Part shown: one piece after another, positions 24,111 through 33,979 of the stretch | Layout of the letters: every line of letters begins with the position of its first letter | Position numbering within the stretch: position 1 is the first letter of the stretch | NCBI GenBank assembly: GCA_905215965.1 | Contig: CAJMSD010000002.1 | Coordinates: 280,861 to 344,860, forward strand | DNA: 64,000 nt | Reading direction: 5' to 3' | Origin: an uncultured bacterium | GTDB taxonomy: Bacteria; Bacillota; Clostridia; Oscillospirales; Ruminococcaceae | The notes under the pieces: model-generated | What the model saw: the letters and a program-made list of their open reading frames with translations, nothing else | Databases searched by the model: none | What the model was told of the DNA's origin: nothing | Made by a program: the position numbers and the translations under genes

Positions 24111-27080
24111 TTATCGGTTATTCTGTTCGAAAAGGATTTTCCTGAGACATATCAGATCGGCGGCGTTTATTTGCGAATCCTCAACAAGATCGGAAGCGGG
24201 AGTGTTTACGACCTTCGCCGTGCCAAGGACATATTTGTTAAGAGCTACAAGGTCGGCGACATTTACGTCAGTGTCGAAATTCACATCACCCCTGACCGTT
24301 TTGCTGTCAAGAACAGTTACGTTATCGACAGAATTTTTTATCGAGCCGAGAGCGGTATTATCCTCGTAGGCAAAGAGCTGAGTTCCGCAGTAGAAGGCGT
24401 TTTCTCCGATATTTGTAACGGTGTTCGGAATAATTGCGCTTGCGACCGCGTCGTTTGAACCAAAAGCGTTGTCGGATATTGATGTGACGGCATAGATTTT
24501 TCCGTTGGCTTCGATGAAAGCGGGTATAATGATGTTTCCACCGCCTGCGCCGTAATATCCGCTGTTGTTTTCCCACGCGGAACCGTCGCCGACAGAAGCC
24601 GTTCCCGACTTTTCATCTATCGTATATACGATTCCCTGCGGATCGGCATAATTCGTAACGACGCTTTTTACCGAGCTGAAGTTCGTAGCCGATTTATCGA
24701 CCTCATAATAAGGATAAAGCTCGATGTTGCCGATTGCTATGAAATTTTCGTCGATAATGCAGCTCATATCGTCCTTTTTGGTTGTGAATCCGACAAAATT
24801 ATAATTCATTCCGTCATCGCCGATATACGACTTCGGATACTCCTTATCGAGCAGCGAAAGTGCGGTAACGGCAGGCTTATTTGTGATTGTCTGGGTTTTT
24901 ACATCGCTGAGACCGTAGCTTCCCGTATATACCACGTCTCCGTCGGCAAGGTGATAAGTGACGCTATAGCCTTCGGGCGAGCCTTCTATTATTCCGATAG
25001 GAGTAATAACAGGAGAATTATTTCCTACAATGGTATATGTATCGGCGCTCCAATAGTTTCGTGAATCGTTGAAGCCGAAAGAGGTCAGCGTTGTTGAATC
25101 GGCTGCCGCAGGTCCTGTAAAGTTGAACAAAGCTCCGTAGAATGGAATATTCAGAAGATAGCAGCCGTTTTCCGTAAGGGTGAGGTTCAGAGTATTCAGA
25201 CCATAGGTAGTATAAGCGCTGGCATAGCCTGTATTTTCGCTTTTGAACGAAAGGTACCAGTTGCCGAGACGAACGCTGTCGGCGGTGATCCCGTCGATCT
25301 TGTAAAGAACGGTAAAGCCGTAATGATCGTTTTCGGTAAAGGTGTAGTTCTTGTCAAGCATCGAAACGTAATCGTTGTCGTTGATATTTGCCGAACCGCC
25401 CGTCCAATAGCAGCCGGGAGCGCGGCTGTCGGGATTTTCGGGCAAAGCAGTCCTCGGCTCGCCCGAAACATTTATCGTACCGAGCAGATTTGCGCCAAGC
25501 TCCTCGCTGAACTGTAAACTGTTATTGGCGAAACGCGTGCAGTAAAGCTCGTCGTCGGCAGCGTCCTTGTTCAAATTTGAAACACGGAGATAAACGTTCC
25601 AGCTTCCGCCCGAGATCGTTTCGGGAAGCTCTATATCAAGGCTTTCGCCGACTTTTGTTCCGGACTTCCAGTCAGCAGTATCTATGTCGGTGGTGTACGA
25701 GTAGTTGACCGTGCCGTCGGAGAGGATTATTTCCGCTTCCTTTTCTTTGGGAGCATTGGAGAATCCTGTGTTTTCGATATCGAAGGACAGGCTGAGCGTA
25801 TCGCCCGGGTCAAGCTCCGTATTCAGCTTTGAGGAGCGCAGAACGTATCTGTAGCCGATGTGCGCGCGCATGAACTGCCATACCGTTTCGCCGTAAAAAG
25901 CGCTGTTGTCGCAGTCAACGCCGCATAAATCGTCAAGCTCCCGAGTAAATGTGAAATCGTCATAGCCCATCCACTTCCATGAAGCCGTGTATTCGCCGTC
26001 CTTTTCGGTAACATAGCCTGCATAGTCGAAATCTCCGAGCCCGGCGCTCTCGTACAGCGTTTTTATGGAATCAAGACGCTCCTGAGCCTCCGCGTAGGTC
26101 GAGAATTTTTCCGAAGCGGTTTTATCCCTGTACAGATTGCTGTTTATATGTGAAAGATTCGTATAATACATTTCGGGAATAGAATACTCAGGCTGCCACG
26201 TAGTATATTTCATACGCCATTCGTCAGAGCCTGAAAATTCTCCGCCGTACATAGCCGCCTGTGAGAGCCAAGCCGTTTCTCCTGCGCGGTTCGAGTATGT
26301 ACCGAGGTCGCTGTCAGATCCCATATATCCGTCGTTGTAAAGACCGATACGCTCAAATTTTCTTGCAAGGACAGGGGCGGAGATCTCGCAGGACATATCC
26401 GCGGCGGTGGTTTCAATGCCGCAATAGGTCGAAAGCCATGTTCTTACGGTATTCGGAGTTCTTACGGAGACCGAGATGCTGTCGGGAGTTATCTCCAGAA
26501 ATTTTTCAAGTATCTCAGCCTTGCATTCAAGGGAGGTATATTTGCCGCCCCACTGTTCGCCCCACGAGCCTACAAGACCTGTCTCGATGTACGTTATGAC
26601 CTCCTCGTACTTTCGAAGCAGACCGCTTGCGCCGAGCTGGTCGATGTGGTCGAGGACTTTTTGAAAGGTAGCAGGCTCGGGATCGGTATTGCCGTTTGCG
26701 TCGTACCTCAGGCGTATTCCTACGGTAACTCCGTTAGCTTTGGCGTTTTTCAGCGTTTCCTCAAGGCTTGTGAAAAAGGCTTCGTCGAGATCGTAGTCGG
26801 TTCCGGAGCTGTTAAGCGCGCTTGAATATTCTCCTATGCCGATAAGCAGCAGAGTGAAAGACGAGGGATTGACTGTCCAGATTTTTCCGGGCGCAGCGTT
26901 TATCCATGAAGCCGATGTGTATCCGCAGTCAAAATTTTTTGTATCATAGTCTGTTTGTTCGGAATAATCAAGTCCCGAATCGACAAGGCTCATATCGGCG
27001 GCATCGGCTTTTATAAGGGAAGGAGCCGCAAGGTTCAAAGCAATACACAAGGAAAGGGAGAAACTTGTTAATTTTTTCAT
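24111..27080 (-). CDS. Large secreted DUF4874-DUF4832 protein with divergent dockerin
   Basis: 989 residues with a signal peptide. The first half resembles the DUF4874/DUF4832 pair (about 45-500), a TIM-barrel-like region with RLRYDANG and YIETGLVGSWGEQWGG, often found in predicted glycan-active proteins. After it comes a beta module (about 540-680), an InlB-type repeat region (about 700-800) and an LRR_5-like stretch (IIPNTVTNIGENAFY, near 905). The C-terminal dockerin (about 925-985; GDVNFDTDVNVADLVALNKY and DSQINAADLICLRKI) differs from all others in the window. Enzymatic activity is not proven. First gene of a set with the propeller-like protein and the GNAT. Confidence 0.78.
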   Translation of the reverse strand: MKKLTSFSLSLCIALNLAAPSLIKADAADMSLVDSGLDYSEQTDYDTKNFDCGYTSASWINAAPGKIWTVNPSSFTLLLIGIGEYSSALNSSGTDYDLDEAFFTSLEETLKNAKANGVTVGIRLRYDANGNTDPEPATFQKVLDHIDQLGASGLLRKYEEVITYIETGLVGSWGEQWGGKYTSLECKAEILEKFLEITPDSISVSVRTPNTVRTWLSTYCGIETTAADMSCEISAPVLARKFERIGLYNDGYMGSDSDLGTYSNRAGETAWLSQAAMYGGEFSGSDEWRMKYTTWQPEYSIPEMYYTNLSHINSNLYRDKTASEKFSTYAEAQERLDSIKTLYESAGLGDFDYAGYVTEKDGEYTASWKWMGYDDFTFTRELDDLCGVDCDNSAFYGETVWQFMRAHIGYRYVLRSSKLNTELDPGDTLSLSFDIENTGFSNAPKEKEAEIILSDGTVNYSYTTDIDTADWKSGTKVGESLDIELPETISGGSWNVYLRVSNLNKDAADDELYCTRFANNSLQFSEELGANLLGTINVSGEPRTALPENPDSRAPGCYWTGGSANINDNDYVSMLDKNYTFTENDHYGFTVLYKIDGITADSVRLGNWYLSFKSENTGYASAYTTYGLNTLNLTLTENGCYLLNIPFYGALFNFTGPAAADSTTLTSFGFNDSRNYWSADTYTIVGNNSPVITPIGIIEGSPEGYSVTYHLADGDVVYTGSYGLSDVKTQTITNKPAVTALSLLDKEYPKSYIGDDGMNYNFVGFTTKKDDMSCIIDENFIAIGNIELYPYYEVDKSATNFSSVKSVVTNYADPQGIVYTIDEKSGTASVGDGSAWENNSGYYGAGGGNIIIPAFIEANGKIYAVTSISDNAFGSNDAVASAIIPNTVTNIGENAFYCGTQLFAYEDNTALGSIKNSVDNVTVLDSKTVRGDVNFDTDVNVADLVALNKYVLGTAKVVNTPASDLVEDSQINAADLICLRKILFEQNNR

Positions 27081-27222
27081 AATGAATCCACCTTAGTCAT
27101 TATATTTGATAAGTGAACATATCCAGTAATATTATAACATTCATTTTAAATTCCGTCAATCACTTTCAATATAAAAACAATAATTATGTGCATAATAGAC
27201 AAATAGTAGAGCCGTAATTATA

Positions 27223-27257
27223 TAAAAAAACGCACGGGACAGTTAAGATCCCGTGCG
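27223..27257 (-). terminator. Terminator of the CPBP protease gene
   Basis: Stem CGCACGGGA/TCCCGTGCG followed on the minus strand by seven T. Confidence 0.9.
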
Positions 27258-27266
27258 AATTAGCTT

Positions 27267-28280
27267 TTATGCGGAAACAGCGTTAAGGACGGTTATTCCT
27301 GTGAGTAGCACGAACATGATTATCGTCACAGGAGCGGTAAGATAGGTAAGAGTTTTTCTTGCTCCCGAAACCTCCGGTATCCGGTTTTCCACCTTAAAGC
27401 TGTCGCGGTGCTTGACAAGCTCGATAATAAACAGAACGATTCCTGCGATCATAAGTCCCCATATAACAACGTCAAATACAAGAACCGCGATAAAGGTATC
27501 CATAAGCTCCAGCATATCGGAAATAGTCGTCATATTTTTCATCTTGTCAAGATCGTCGAAGTTGATAAAGATGAGCTGTAAGCCGCCGATAAGATTAAGA
27601 CAGAAGTGGAGGAGCATCGCAGGGAAAACAGATCTTGTTTTTGCTACCAGCAGACAGGCGACTGCTCCGAGAGTAGCCGTGTATAAGGTCTGTGCGTAAT
27701 TGCCGTGCCACAGTCCGAAAGTAAGTCCCGTGATGATTATCATTGACCATGCGCCGTATTTTGCGCAGTTTCTGTAGATAGTTTCCCGGAACAGAAGCTC
27801 CTCAAATATCGGAGCAAGGATCACTACTACGAAGAAATTGATCGTTTTGTCAAGGGCGTTATTTTCGGAAGTTATTTCTATCGGATGCAGCTCGACTCCC
27901 GTCAAAAGCTGAATAACGGTAGAGATGATTGTTGTGGCATAGGACATAGCGTAGGTAAGACCGATCGTTATGATGATCCATTTTGCTATCCAGCCGGCTG
28001 ATTTTTCGGGCTTTCTGAAGCCTCCGAGAATTTTGAAATCGTCTTTTTTCTTCAAAATCCGGAAAATGCACAAAATCACGGGAATACCGATCACATAAAG
28101 TATTATATAATGTATGAGCATTGAAACGGAATCAAAATTTTTGCTTGACGGATCGATAAAAAGCGCCGCAATATTGTCGCCGAAAAGCGATACCAGTATC
28201 AATAATATGTAGAAAATAATGACGATAAACGAATTTATATTGGAATTTTTTCTTATTTCTTTTGAAAGCTGCTTATCCAT
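27267..28280 (-). CDS. CPBP family intramembrane metalloprotease
   Basis: 337 residues with about eight membrane segments. The CPBP/Abi (Rce1-like) motifs are present: FEELLFRETIYR (Glu pair), FGLWHGNY and LLHFCLNL. These supply the metal-site Glu and His residues. Members act in CAAX-type processing, bacteriocin self-immunity or signalling. The substrate here cannot be inferred from neighbours. Start ATG follows AAAGGAGAG. Confidence 0.88.
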   Translation of the reverse strand: MDKQLSKEIRKNSNINSFIVIIFYILLILVSLFGDNIAALFIDPSSKNFDSVSMLIHYIILYVIGIPVILCIFRILKKKDDFKILGGFRKPEKSAGWIAKWIIITIGLTYAMSYATTIISTVIQLLTGVELHPIEITSENNALDKTINFFVVVILAPIFEELLFRETIYRNCAKYGAWSMIIITGLTFGLWHGNYAQTLYTATLGAVACLLVAKTRSVFPAMLLHFCLNLIGGLQLIFINFDDLDKMKNMTTISDMLELMDTFIAVLVFDVVIWGLMIAGIVLFIIELVKHRDSFKVENRIPEVSGARKTLTYLTAPVTIIMFVLLTGITVLNAVSA

Positions 28281-28393
28281 GAAATCTCTCCTTTAAAATA
28301 TATTATATAAATATTTTCTACAATAAATTATAGCACGTTACAAAAGGTATGTCAAATAATGATGCAGCGTGCTATCAATTTGCGCGGACAAAA

Positions 28394-28427
28394 TTTGTTT
28401 TCCCTGTCATAAGGCAGGGAAAACAAA
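28394..28427 (-). terminator. Terminator after the 38-residue membrane protein gene
   Basis: 13-bp perfect stem TTTGTTTTCCCTG/CAGGGAAAACAAA; the minus-strand side ends in a T-rich run. Confidence 0.75.
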
Positions 28428-28447
28428 CGATTATATCATTGCTCCGG

Positions 28448-28564
28448 CTAATCCTCCCAGAAATCCTCTGCGTGTTCGTCAGAATACTTTGCCGCAAAGC
28501 ACATAGCCATTGCAAAAACTCCGAGCGCGCCGCCGCAGAAAAATCCGATCATGAAATTCCACAT
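28448..28564 (-). CDS. 38-residue membrane protein (DUF3789-like)
   Basis: Starts MWNFMIGFFCGGALGV, one membrane helix with Gly/Ala face, then an acidic tail ending EDFWED. Similar to DUF3789-type miniproteins of Firmicutes. GGAGG lies nine bases upstream of the ATG and a terminator follows, which supports real expression. Function is unknown. Confidence 0.7.
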   Translation of the reverse strand: MWNFMIGFFCGGALGVFAMAMCFAAKYSDEHAEDFWED

Positions 28565-28639
28565 AATATAATACCTCCGTAAATCTTGTTTCAAGATATA
28601 TTATGCTCACTTTTTTCGGCAGAACTCATTTTTTTGAAA

Positions 28640-29332
28640 TTATTTCATTTTATCTATCCCGACAACAATCGCACGGTCTCCCTCAACTCTGAAATGGACG
28701 TCCATATCAGAAAATCTCATACTGTAAATTCTCTGCGGATCGTCCTGATAAGAGGGTCTCGGGTCATCGGAAAGGCACTCGGTAAGAGCGGCGGATTTAT
28801 CCTCGGGAATAATTTCCGCAAGCTCGGGAGGAATAAAAACGTTAAGCTTATGATCGGCAAAGCAGTCGGAATAACCTCCGACAGCGTCCGTATGACAATC
28901 GGAAAACGGAATATACGGCTTGACGTCGATAATAGGAGTCATATCGAGCAGATCGGCTCCGGCTACGATAAGAACATCGCCCTCGTTTTTTGTCCTTTCA
29001 ACTCTGACGAGCTTTACCGATGAAAGTCCGATAGGATTCGGACGAAACGGCGAACGGCTTGCAAAAACTCCTGTTCTGCGGTTTCCGCCCATACGCGGAG
29101 GCCGAACGGTAGGCGACCATTTTTCACGATGCGCCTGTGAAAAATCAAAGATCAGCCATAGATGCGAGAAGCCCTCTATATCTCTGAATACGTCGGGATC
29201 ACGGAATTCAGGATGCAGCACTACCCTGCCCAAAGCCGAAGGCGCTCTTCCGCTCTGCCTTGGAATTCCGAATTTTTCTTTAAAATCGGTACGTATCACA
29301 CCGATAGGTCTAATATTAATAAAATCGTTCAT
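28640..29332 (-). CDS. trmO: tRNA (t6A37) methyltransferase TrmO
   Basis: 230 residues, TrmO/YaeB family, which methylates N6-threonylcarbamoyladenosine at tRNA position 37 using SAM. It shows RPIGVIRTDF near the start, FSHLWLIFDF, SPFRPNPIGLS and DMTPIIDVKPYIP. The ATG overlaps the stop of the upstream regulator (TGATG), so translation is probably coupled. Confidence 0.92.
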   Translation of the reverse strand: MNDFINIRPIGVIRTDFKEKFGIPRQSGRAPSALGRVVLHPEFRDPDVFRDIEGFSHLWLIFDFSQAHREKWSPTVRPPRMGGNRRTGVFASRSPFRPNPIGLSSVKLVRVERTKNEGDVLIVAGADLLDMTPIIDVKPYIPFSDCHTDAVGGYSDCFADHKLNVFIPPELAEIIPEDKSAALTECLSDDPRPSYQDDPQRIYSMRFSDMDVHFRVEGDRAIVVGIDKMK

Positions 29333-31548
29333 CAGTATTTATATTTGCAGCGGTACTCCGACGGCGACATTCCCTCTAAGATCTTGAAGCGGCGCACAAA
29401 GTAATTATAGGTAGAGTATCCGCATTCTACGGAAATATCCGTAACCGTCATATCGGTCTCAACAAGCAGCTTCTTTGCCTTATCGATACGGAAATGCGTC
29501 ATTTCATCAATAATGCTGCGGTCAAAATACTGCTTATATATTTTTTGAAGATAGCTTTTGCTCAGGAACATTTTCTCGGCGATCTCGCTTACATTCCATT
29601 CGCGCTCCGGGTGCTTCATAAGCTCGCTTCTCAATCGGCAGACTCTTTCAAACTGAGGATTTATTCCCATATCCTCATGAGAATACGAATACTTACGGTT
29701 CAGCGCGGCTTTATGACGAAGCTCTCCGAGGCTTGAAAACTCGGATAATGCGCCGCCGAACTCTCCCATTGTAAATGCCGTGCCGTATGATTTGTCATAA
29801 TTTACAACGCAGCTTTCAAGGCGCTGCTTTATAAAGGAGAAAACCTCCTGAGAACGCTCTCCTCCCAGCAGCACCGCTCCGAAGCAGTCGGAAGAAACAG
29901 CTCCGCAGATCTCGTTCTGATTCATAGAATCCCTGAAAATATCGGCAAAATTTCTGATAATGCGCAATGTTTTGCTTTCACCGCAGCGGTAGTATGTTTT
30001 TCTAAGCTCGGGAAGCTCGATATGAATGTACGTAATTGTCTGCTCGCCGCCGCAGGATTCCTTCAGCTCATAAAAGGCATCTTCAAATCCGTTTGTATTC
30101 AGCAGCATCGTACTTTTGTCACGAGCGCATCGAACGTTAAGTCTCTTAATTTTCAAGCGCATTGAAGCCGTGTGCATCATATTTTCAAGAGCCGTGTTTA
30201 TATATTTTATCCATTGATGATAAAGACGGCTGTAGGTTTCAGGCTTTTTTCCAAATGAAACGGCGCAGTAGCCGCAAAAGACATCTTGGAAATTCAGCGG
30301 AGAAATATAATACGCAGAGGGACATTTCTTATTATTTTTCAGCTTATCGATAAATTCATTTGAATATACCACGGAATTATTTACCGGAAGCCGCTTTATC
30401 GCAGACTTGTTATAGACAATTTTCATCGGAGTCTGCATATCGAAGCCGCCGTCTATCTCCCTGCCGTCCGAAACTCCATCAATATACGACTGTGTCAGGC
30501 AGATCAAAAGATGATTCATTTTATAGAGCAAATATGTATAGCTGTCGATAATATCAAGAACGCTGCTCAGATTTTCGGCGTTTATCAGCTGGGAAAACAT
30601 ATCTCTCGATGAAAGATCTGCCGAGAAATCCTCATCGACCTTCATACGCCGCTGTATTCTGTGAGGTATCTGCGGAATGCCTGAACAGCCGCAGGTTTGT
30701 CCCAATCTTAAACCGCTTTCGTCATCGATGACCTTAGCGCAGAGCTCTCCTGTAATTATCCTGTAAATTCGGCGGACAGCCTCAGCTCCCAGCAAAAAGT
30801 TAGGACGTCTGTAGCTTGTAAGCGACGGATTCATGGTATATCCGTTTACTGAATCGTCAAAACCCGTTACGGCGATATCTTCCGGAACTTTTATCCCCTT
30901 GCCGATAAGACGCTCCGTAAGAGACAATGCCATAGTATCGTTTGCGCAGACAACGGCATCCGGCTTTTCGATCTCTCCGCTGCATATTTTTTCAACAAGC
31001 TCGACAGAAGAATTTTTCCAGAAATCTCCGTAAAAATAATAGCTTTTATCATATTTCAGCTTATGCTTTTTCATTGAATTTATATATCCGTTCAAACGGT
31101 TCTCGGCAATGTAAGTTCCTTTCGGGCCTGTAAGAAGATATATTTTTTTATAATTATGAACGTCTATCAGATGATCTATTATTTTTTCAAAAGCTTCAAC
31201 ATCGTCGGCAGAAATCGTATCGAATTTTTTGTGAGACTTATGATCGAGAAGCATTACCGGCTTTTGAGAACGCATACACAGATCGTCTATATACTCTCTT
31301 ATTTCATCGTTGTAAAAGGAATTTCTGTTATAGATAAATCCGTCAAATCTGTCTGACAAAATAAGATTGAAAACAACTTCGTCGGTTTTATTCTCCGGTA
31401 ATCGATCATAATAATTTTTCAGCGGAGACAGCACTATCACATTACAGGCGGCTTTAAACGCCTGAGAGACTATTCCGTTCATCAGGTCGCGCTGAGAATC
31501 TATATAGCAATCCGTTGTGATAACGCCTATAAGAAGACGCTTGCTCAT
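29332..31548 (-). CDS. Three-part regulator: LacI-type sensor, GGDEF-like middle, AraC DNA-binding end
   Basis: 738 residues, cytoplasmic. The N-terminal 1-290 is a LacI/RbsB-type sugar-sensing domain without its own DNA-binding headpiece (VITTDCYIDSQRDL, CANDTMALSLTERL, VTGFDDSVNGY). The middle (about 460-620) looks like a degenerate GGDEF domain, with no GGDEF motif visible (VSSDCFGAVLLGG occupies that place). The last 100 residues hold two AraC helix-turn-helix motifs (EWNVSEIAEKMFLSKSYLQ; MTVTDISVECGYSTYNYF). Such proteins usually control sugar-use genes. Start ATG follows AGGAG. Confidence 0.88.
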   Translation of the reverse strand: MSKRLLIGVITTDCYIDSQRDLMNGIVSQAFKAACNVIVLSPLKNYYDRLPENKTDEVVFNLILSDRFDGFIYNRNSFYNDEIREYIDDLCMRSQKPVMLLDHKSHKKFDTISADDVEAFEKIIDHLIDVHNYKKIYLLTGPKGTYIAENRLNGYINSMKKHKLKYDKSYYFYGDFWKNSSVELVEKICSGEIEKPDAVVCANDTMALSLTERLIGKGIKVPEDIAVTGFDDSVNGYTMNPSLTSYRRPNFLLGAEAVRRIYRIITGELCAKVIDDESGLRLGQTCGCSGIPQIPHRIQRRMKVDEDFSADLSSRDMFSQLINAENLSSVLDIIDSYTYLLYKMNHLLICLTQSYIDGVSDGREIDGGFDMQTPMKIVYNKSAIKRLPVNNSVVYSNEFIDKLKNNKKCPSAYYISPLNFQDVFCGYCAVSFGKKPETYSRLYHQWIKYINTALENMMHTASMRLKIKRLNVRCARDKSTMLLNTNGFEDAFYELKESCGGEQTITYIHIELPELRKTYYRCGESKTLRIIRNFADIFRDSMNQNEICGAVSSDCFGAVLLGGERSQEVFSFIKQRLESCVVNYDKSYGTAFTMGEFGGALSEFSSLGELRHKAALNRKYSYSHEDMGINPQFERVCRLRSELMKHPEREWNVSEIAEKMFLSKSYLQKIYKQYFDRSIIDEMTHFRIDKAKKLLVETDMTVTDISVECGYSTYNYFVRRFKILEGMSPSEYRCKYKY

Positions 31549-31587
31549 GTTTTTCAGCTCCTTTCATGAGATTATATTCTATAGATC

Positions 31588-31616
31588 ATTGTATCATAAT
31601 TTTTATAATATTTCAA
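31588..31616 (-). promoter_or_regulatory. Promoter of the regulator-trmO pair
   Basis: Minus strand TTGAAA (31611-31616), 17-bp spacer, TACAAT (31588-31593). Confidence 0.6.
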
Positions 31617-31629
31617 GAAAAATTATGCA

Positions 31630-32379
31630 TTATCGCTGAGTAATGACTGTATGTCTGTAATTTCTGTTCCTATACTCTTTGGGACTTGTATTGTAATATT
31701 TGCGAAACGTCCTTGCAAAGTGGCTGTAGGACGAAAAATGCAGAATATCGGAAATTTCGCTGAGAGAATACTCCGAATATCTTAGCATATTCTCTGCCGC
31801 TTCCAAACGCTTAATAATTACGTATTCGCTTATTGTCATGCCTGTTTCACGCTTGAACAAAACCGACAGATACGATTTGTTCAGCTTGACCATCTCCGCA
31901 AGCTCGCTAACCGTGATCTGCTCGTGAAGATGATATTGAATATATTCCATGCAAATAATGACCAGCTTGGAATATATTTTTTCCTTTTTTACCAACGCGA
32001 CAGCTTTTGTGAAATACCCGACCATCTCACTGTGAAGTAAAAATAATTCGTCAAGAGACTTTGCCTTGTCAAATTTCCGGATATAAATATCGCTGGCATT
32101 ATACGCCTTTTCGGCGTCTAAGCCGCCCTCGATCGCAAATCTTGTTACAAGGGTGATATTGCATATACACAAATACAGCAGATTTTTTAACGGATCGTCG
32201 GACAAATGTCCCGACTCGGATGATCTCATCATTCGTTCCGATTCCGATACGGCGCGCATATCTCCGTTTTTAACATATACATATTGAAGCATCTCGTCTC
32301 CGTAACGATGATGATGAAAATTATTCTCCCTGTTGACAAACTCCAGATAAGCAATCTGTTTGTTAATGCTTTCTTCCAA
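31630..32379 (-). CDS. AraC family transcriptional regulator
   Basis: 250 residues. The C-terminal 100 residues are an AraC DNA-binding domain with two helix-turn-helix motifs (QITVSELAEMVKLNKSYLS; YSLSEISDILHFSSYSHF) and the typical end TSPKEYRNRN. The N-terminal domain (1-140) is helical with His residues near 20-22 and no clear ligand-binding family. The start is TTG at 32379, seven bases after GGAGG; the longer frame upstream crosses the promoter. It diverges from the MATE pump gene and may control it. Confidence 0.85.
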   Translation of the reverse strand: MEESINKQIAYLEFVNRENNFHHHRYGDEMLQYVYVKNGDMRAVSESERMMRSSESGHLSDDPLKNLLYLCICNITLVTRFAIEGGLDAEKAYNASDIYIRKFDKAKSLDELFLLHSEMVGYFTKAVALVKKEKIYSKLVIICMEYIQYHLHEQITVSELAEMVKLNKSYLSVLFKRETGMTISEYVIIKRLEAAENMLRYSEYSLSEISDILHFSSYSHFARTFRKYYNTSPKEYRNRNYRHTVITQR

Positions 32380-32398
32380 AGTGACCGCCTCCAAAATT

Positions 32399-32427
32399 AT
32401 TATATCAATCACTGTAAAAAAAGTCAA
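32399..32427 (-). promoter_or_regulatory. Promoter of the AraC regulator
   Basis: Minus strand TTGACT (32422-32427), 17-bp spacer, TATAAT (32399-32404). Transcription would begin only about 13 nt before the TTG start. Confidence 0.7.
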
Positions 32428-32510
32428 GATAAATGACCGAAAAGCAATATAAATGCTGTACTTTCTTTACAATATCTGATATTATATAGTCATCATAAGG
32501 AGGGATCAGT

Positions 32511-33884
32511 ATGACCGAAGCATCACACAATATGACAGAGGGAAGCGTTTTTAAGAATCTGATATATTTTGCAGTTCCCGTTCTTATCGGCAACATTTTT
32601 CAGCAGTTTTATAATATAGCCGATACCGCAATAATCGGCAACGTTTTAGGCGACAGCGCGCTTGCCGCCGTAGGAGCCGCCGCTCCCGTTTACGGTCTTA
32701 TAATAGGCTTTGCAGGAGGACTTACAAACGGTTTTTCGGTTATAATTGCAAAATATTTCGGCGCGAAAAATGAAAGATCAATAAGAAGGTCCGCAGCTCT
32801 GACTTACGTTCTTTCGGCTGCGGCTGCGCTGCTGCTTACAATTGTCAGCATAATTTTTCTCCATCCGCTTATGAAAGCCCTGAAAACTCCCGAAGATATA
32901 ATCGGAGACACTGAATGCTATATGAGCATTATAATGCTGTTCTCCGTAATAACCATTGCATACAATATGCTCGCGGGAATGATGAGAGCGGTCGGTAACA
33001 GCAAAGCTCCGCTGCATTTTCTGATTGTTTCGGCATTTGCAAATATCGGGCTTGACTTTCTGTTCGTCAAGGGCTTCGGTATGGGAGTTGCCGGCGCAGC
33101 TTACGCAACTGTAATTTCACAGCTTATCTCGGCTGTTCTCTGCTTTTTATATGCGCGAAAAAAATATGAATTTCTTATATTCCACATAAAAGATCTGGAA
33201 TGGGACAGATCGCTTATTTCAGATCTGACAAGTACGGGACTTTCAATGGGAGCAATGTATGCTCTTGTTTCCGTCGGATCGGTGATCTTGCAGGGAGCAG
33301 TCAACTCGCTTGGCACGAGCATAGTCACCGCCCATACGGCTGCACGCAAAATAGACGATATATTCATGCTGCCGCTCGGAACGATATCTATGGCGGTATC
33401 AACTCTGGCAAGCCAGAATTACGGCGCAGGCAAACCGGACAGAGTAAAACAGGGCATAAAATACGGTATTCTTATCTCAGCCGCATGGAGCGCTTTTTCC
33501 GTGATCGCCGCCGTTACGCTTCAAAAGCCGCTGATACGCGCTCTGACAGGAACAACGGACGAAATCGTAATTTCAGAGGCTTCGCGTTATATCGTATGGA
33601 ATATTTCATTCTTTTTTGTTCTCGGAATTTTATTGGTGCTTCGAAGCAGTCTGCAGGGCATAGGATACAAGCTTGTTCCGATAAGCGGAAGCATAGTTGA
33701 ACTTCTGATGAAAATCGGAGCTGCTGCGGTACTTGCTCCAAAGCTCGGATATTTTGGTATTTGTATTCTTGAACCGATAATATGGATCGTATCGACTGTT
33801 ATCGTTGCGGCAGGCGGTATGCACTGTCTGTTCACGGCTCGGCAGCCTGACCGTCAGATGCGGAAGCTTCGCCGCATAGCGTAA
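32511..33884 (+). CDS. MATE family efflux transporter
   Basis: 457 residues with 12 predicted membrane segments. MATE features are IFQQFYNIADTAIIGNVLG in the first helix region and a matching second half (VILQGAVNSLGTSIVTA). It should export cationic drugs or metabolites using a sodium or proton gradient. Start ATG follows AAGGAGGG. It is divergent from an AraC regulator 131 bp away. Confidence 0.9.
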   Translation: MTEASHNMTEGSVFKNLIYFAVPVLIGNIFQQFYNIADTAIIGNVLGDSALAAVGAAAPVYGLIIGFAGGLTNGFSVIIAKYFGAKNERSIRRSAALTYVLSAAAALLLTIVSIIFLHPLMKALKTPEDIIGDTECYMSIIMLFSVITIAYNMLAGMMRAVGNSKAPLHFLIVSAFANIGLDFLFVKGFGMGVAGAAYATVISQLISAVLCFLYARKKYEFLIFHIKDLEWDRSLISDLTSTGLSMGAMYALVSVGSVILQGAVNSLGTSIVTAHTAARKIDDIFMLPLGTISMAVSTLASQNYGAGKPDRVKQGIKYGILISAAWSAFSVIAAVTLQKPLIRALTGTTDEIVISEASRYIVWNISFFFVLGILLVLRSSLQGIGYKLVPISGSIVELLMKIGAAAVLAPKLGYFGICILEPIIWIVSTVIVAAGGMHCLFTARQPDRQMRKLRRIA

Positions 33885-33979
33885 AACAAAGCCGCTCTAA
33901 AAAAGCACGATATTCATATTTGCCCTTGAAAAGCTGTTAAATTTATGTTATCATAATATTATAACCGAGGTGAGCAAAT

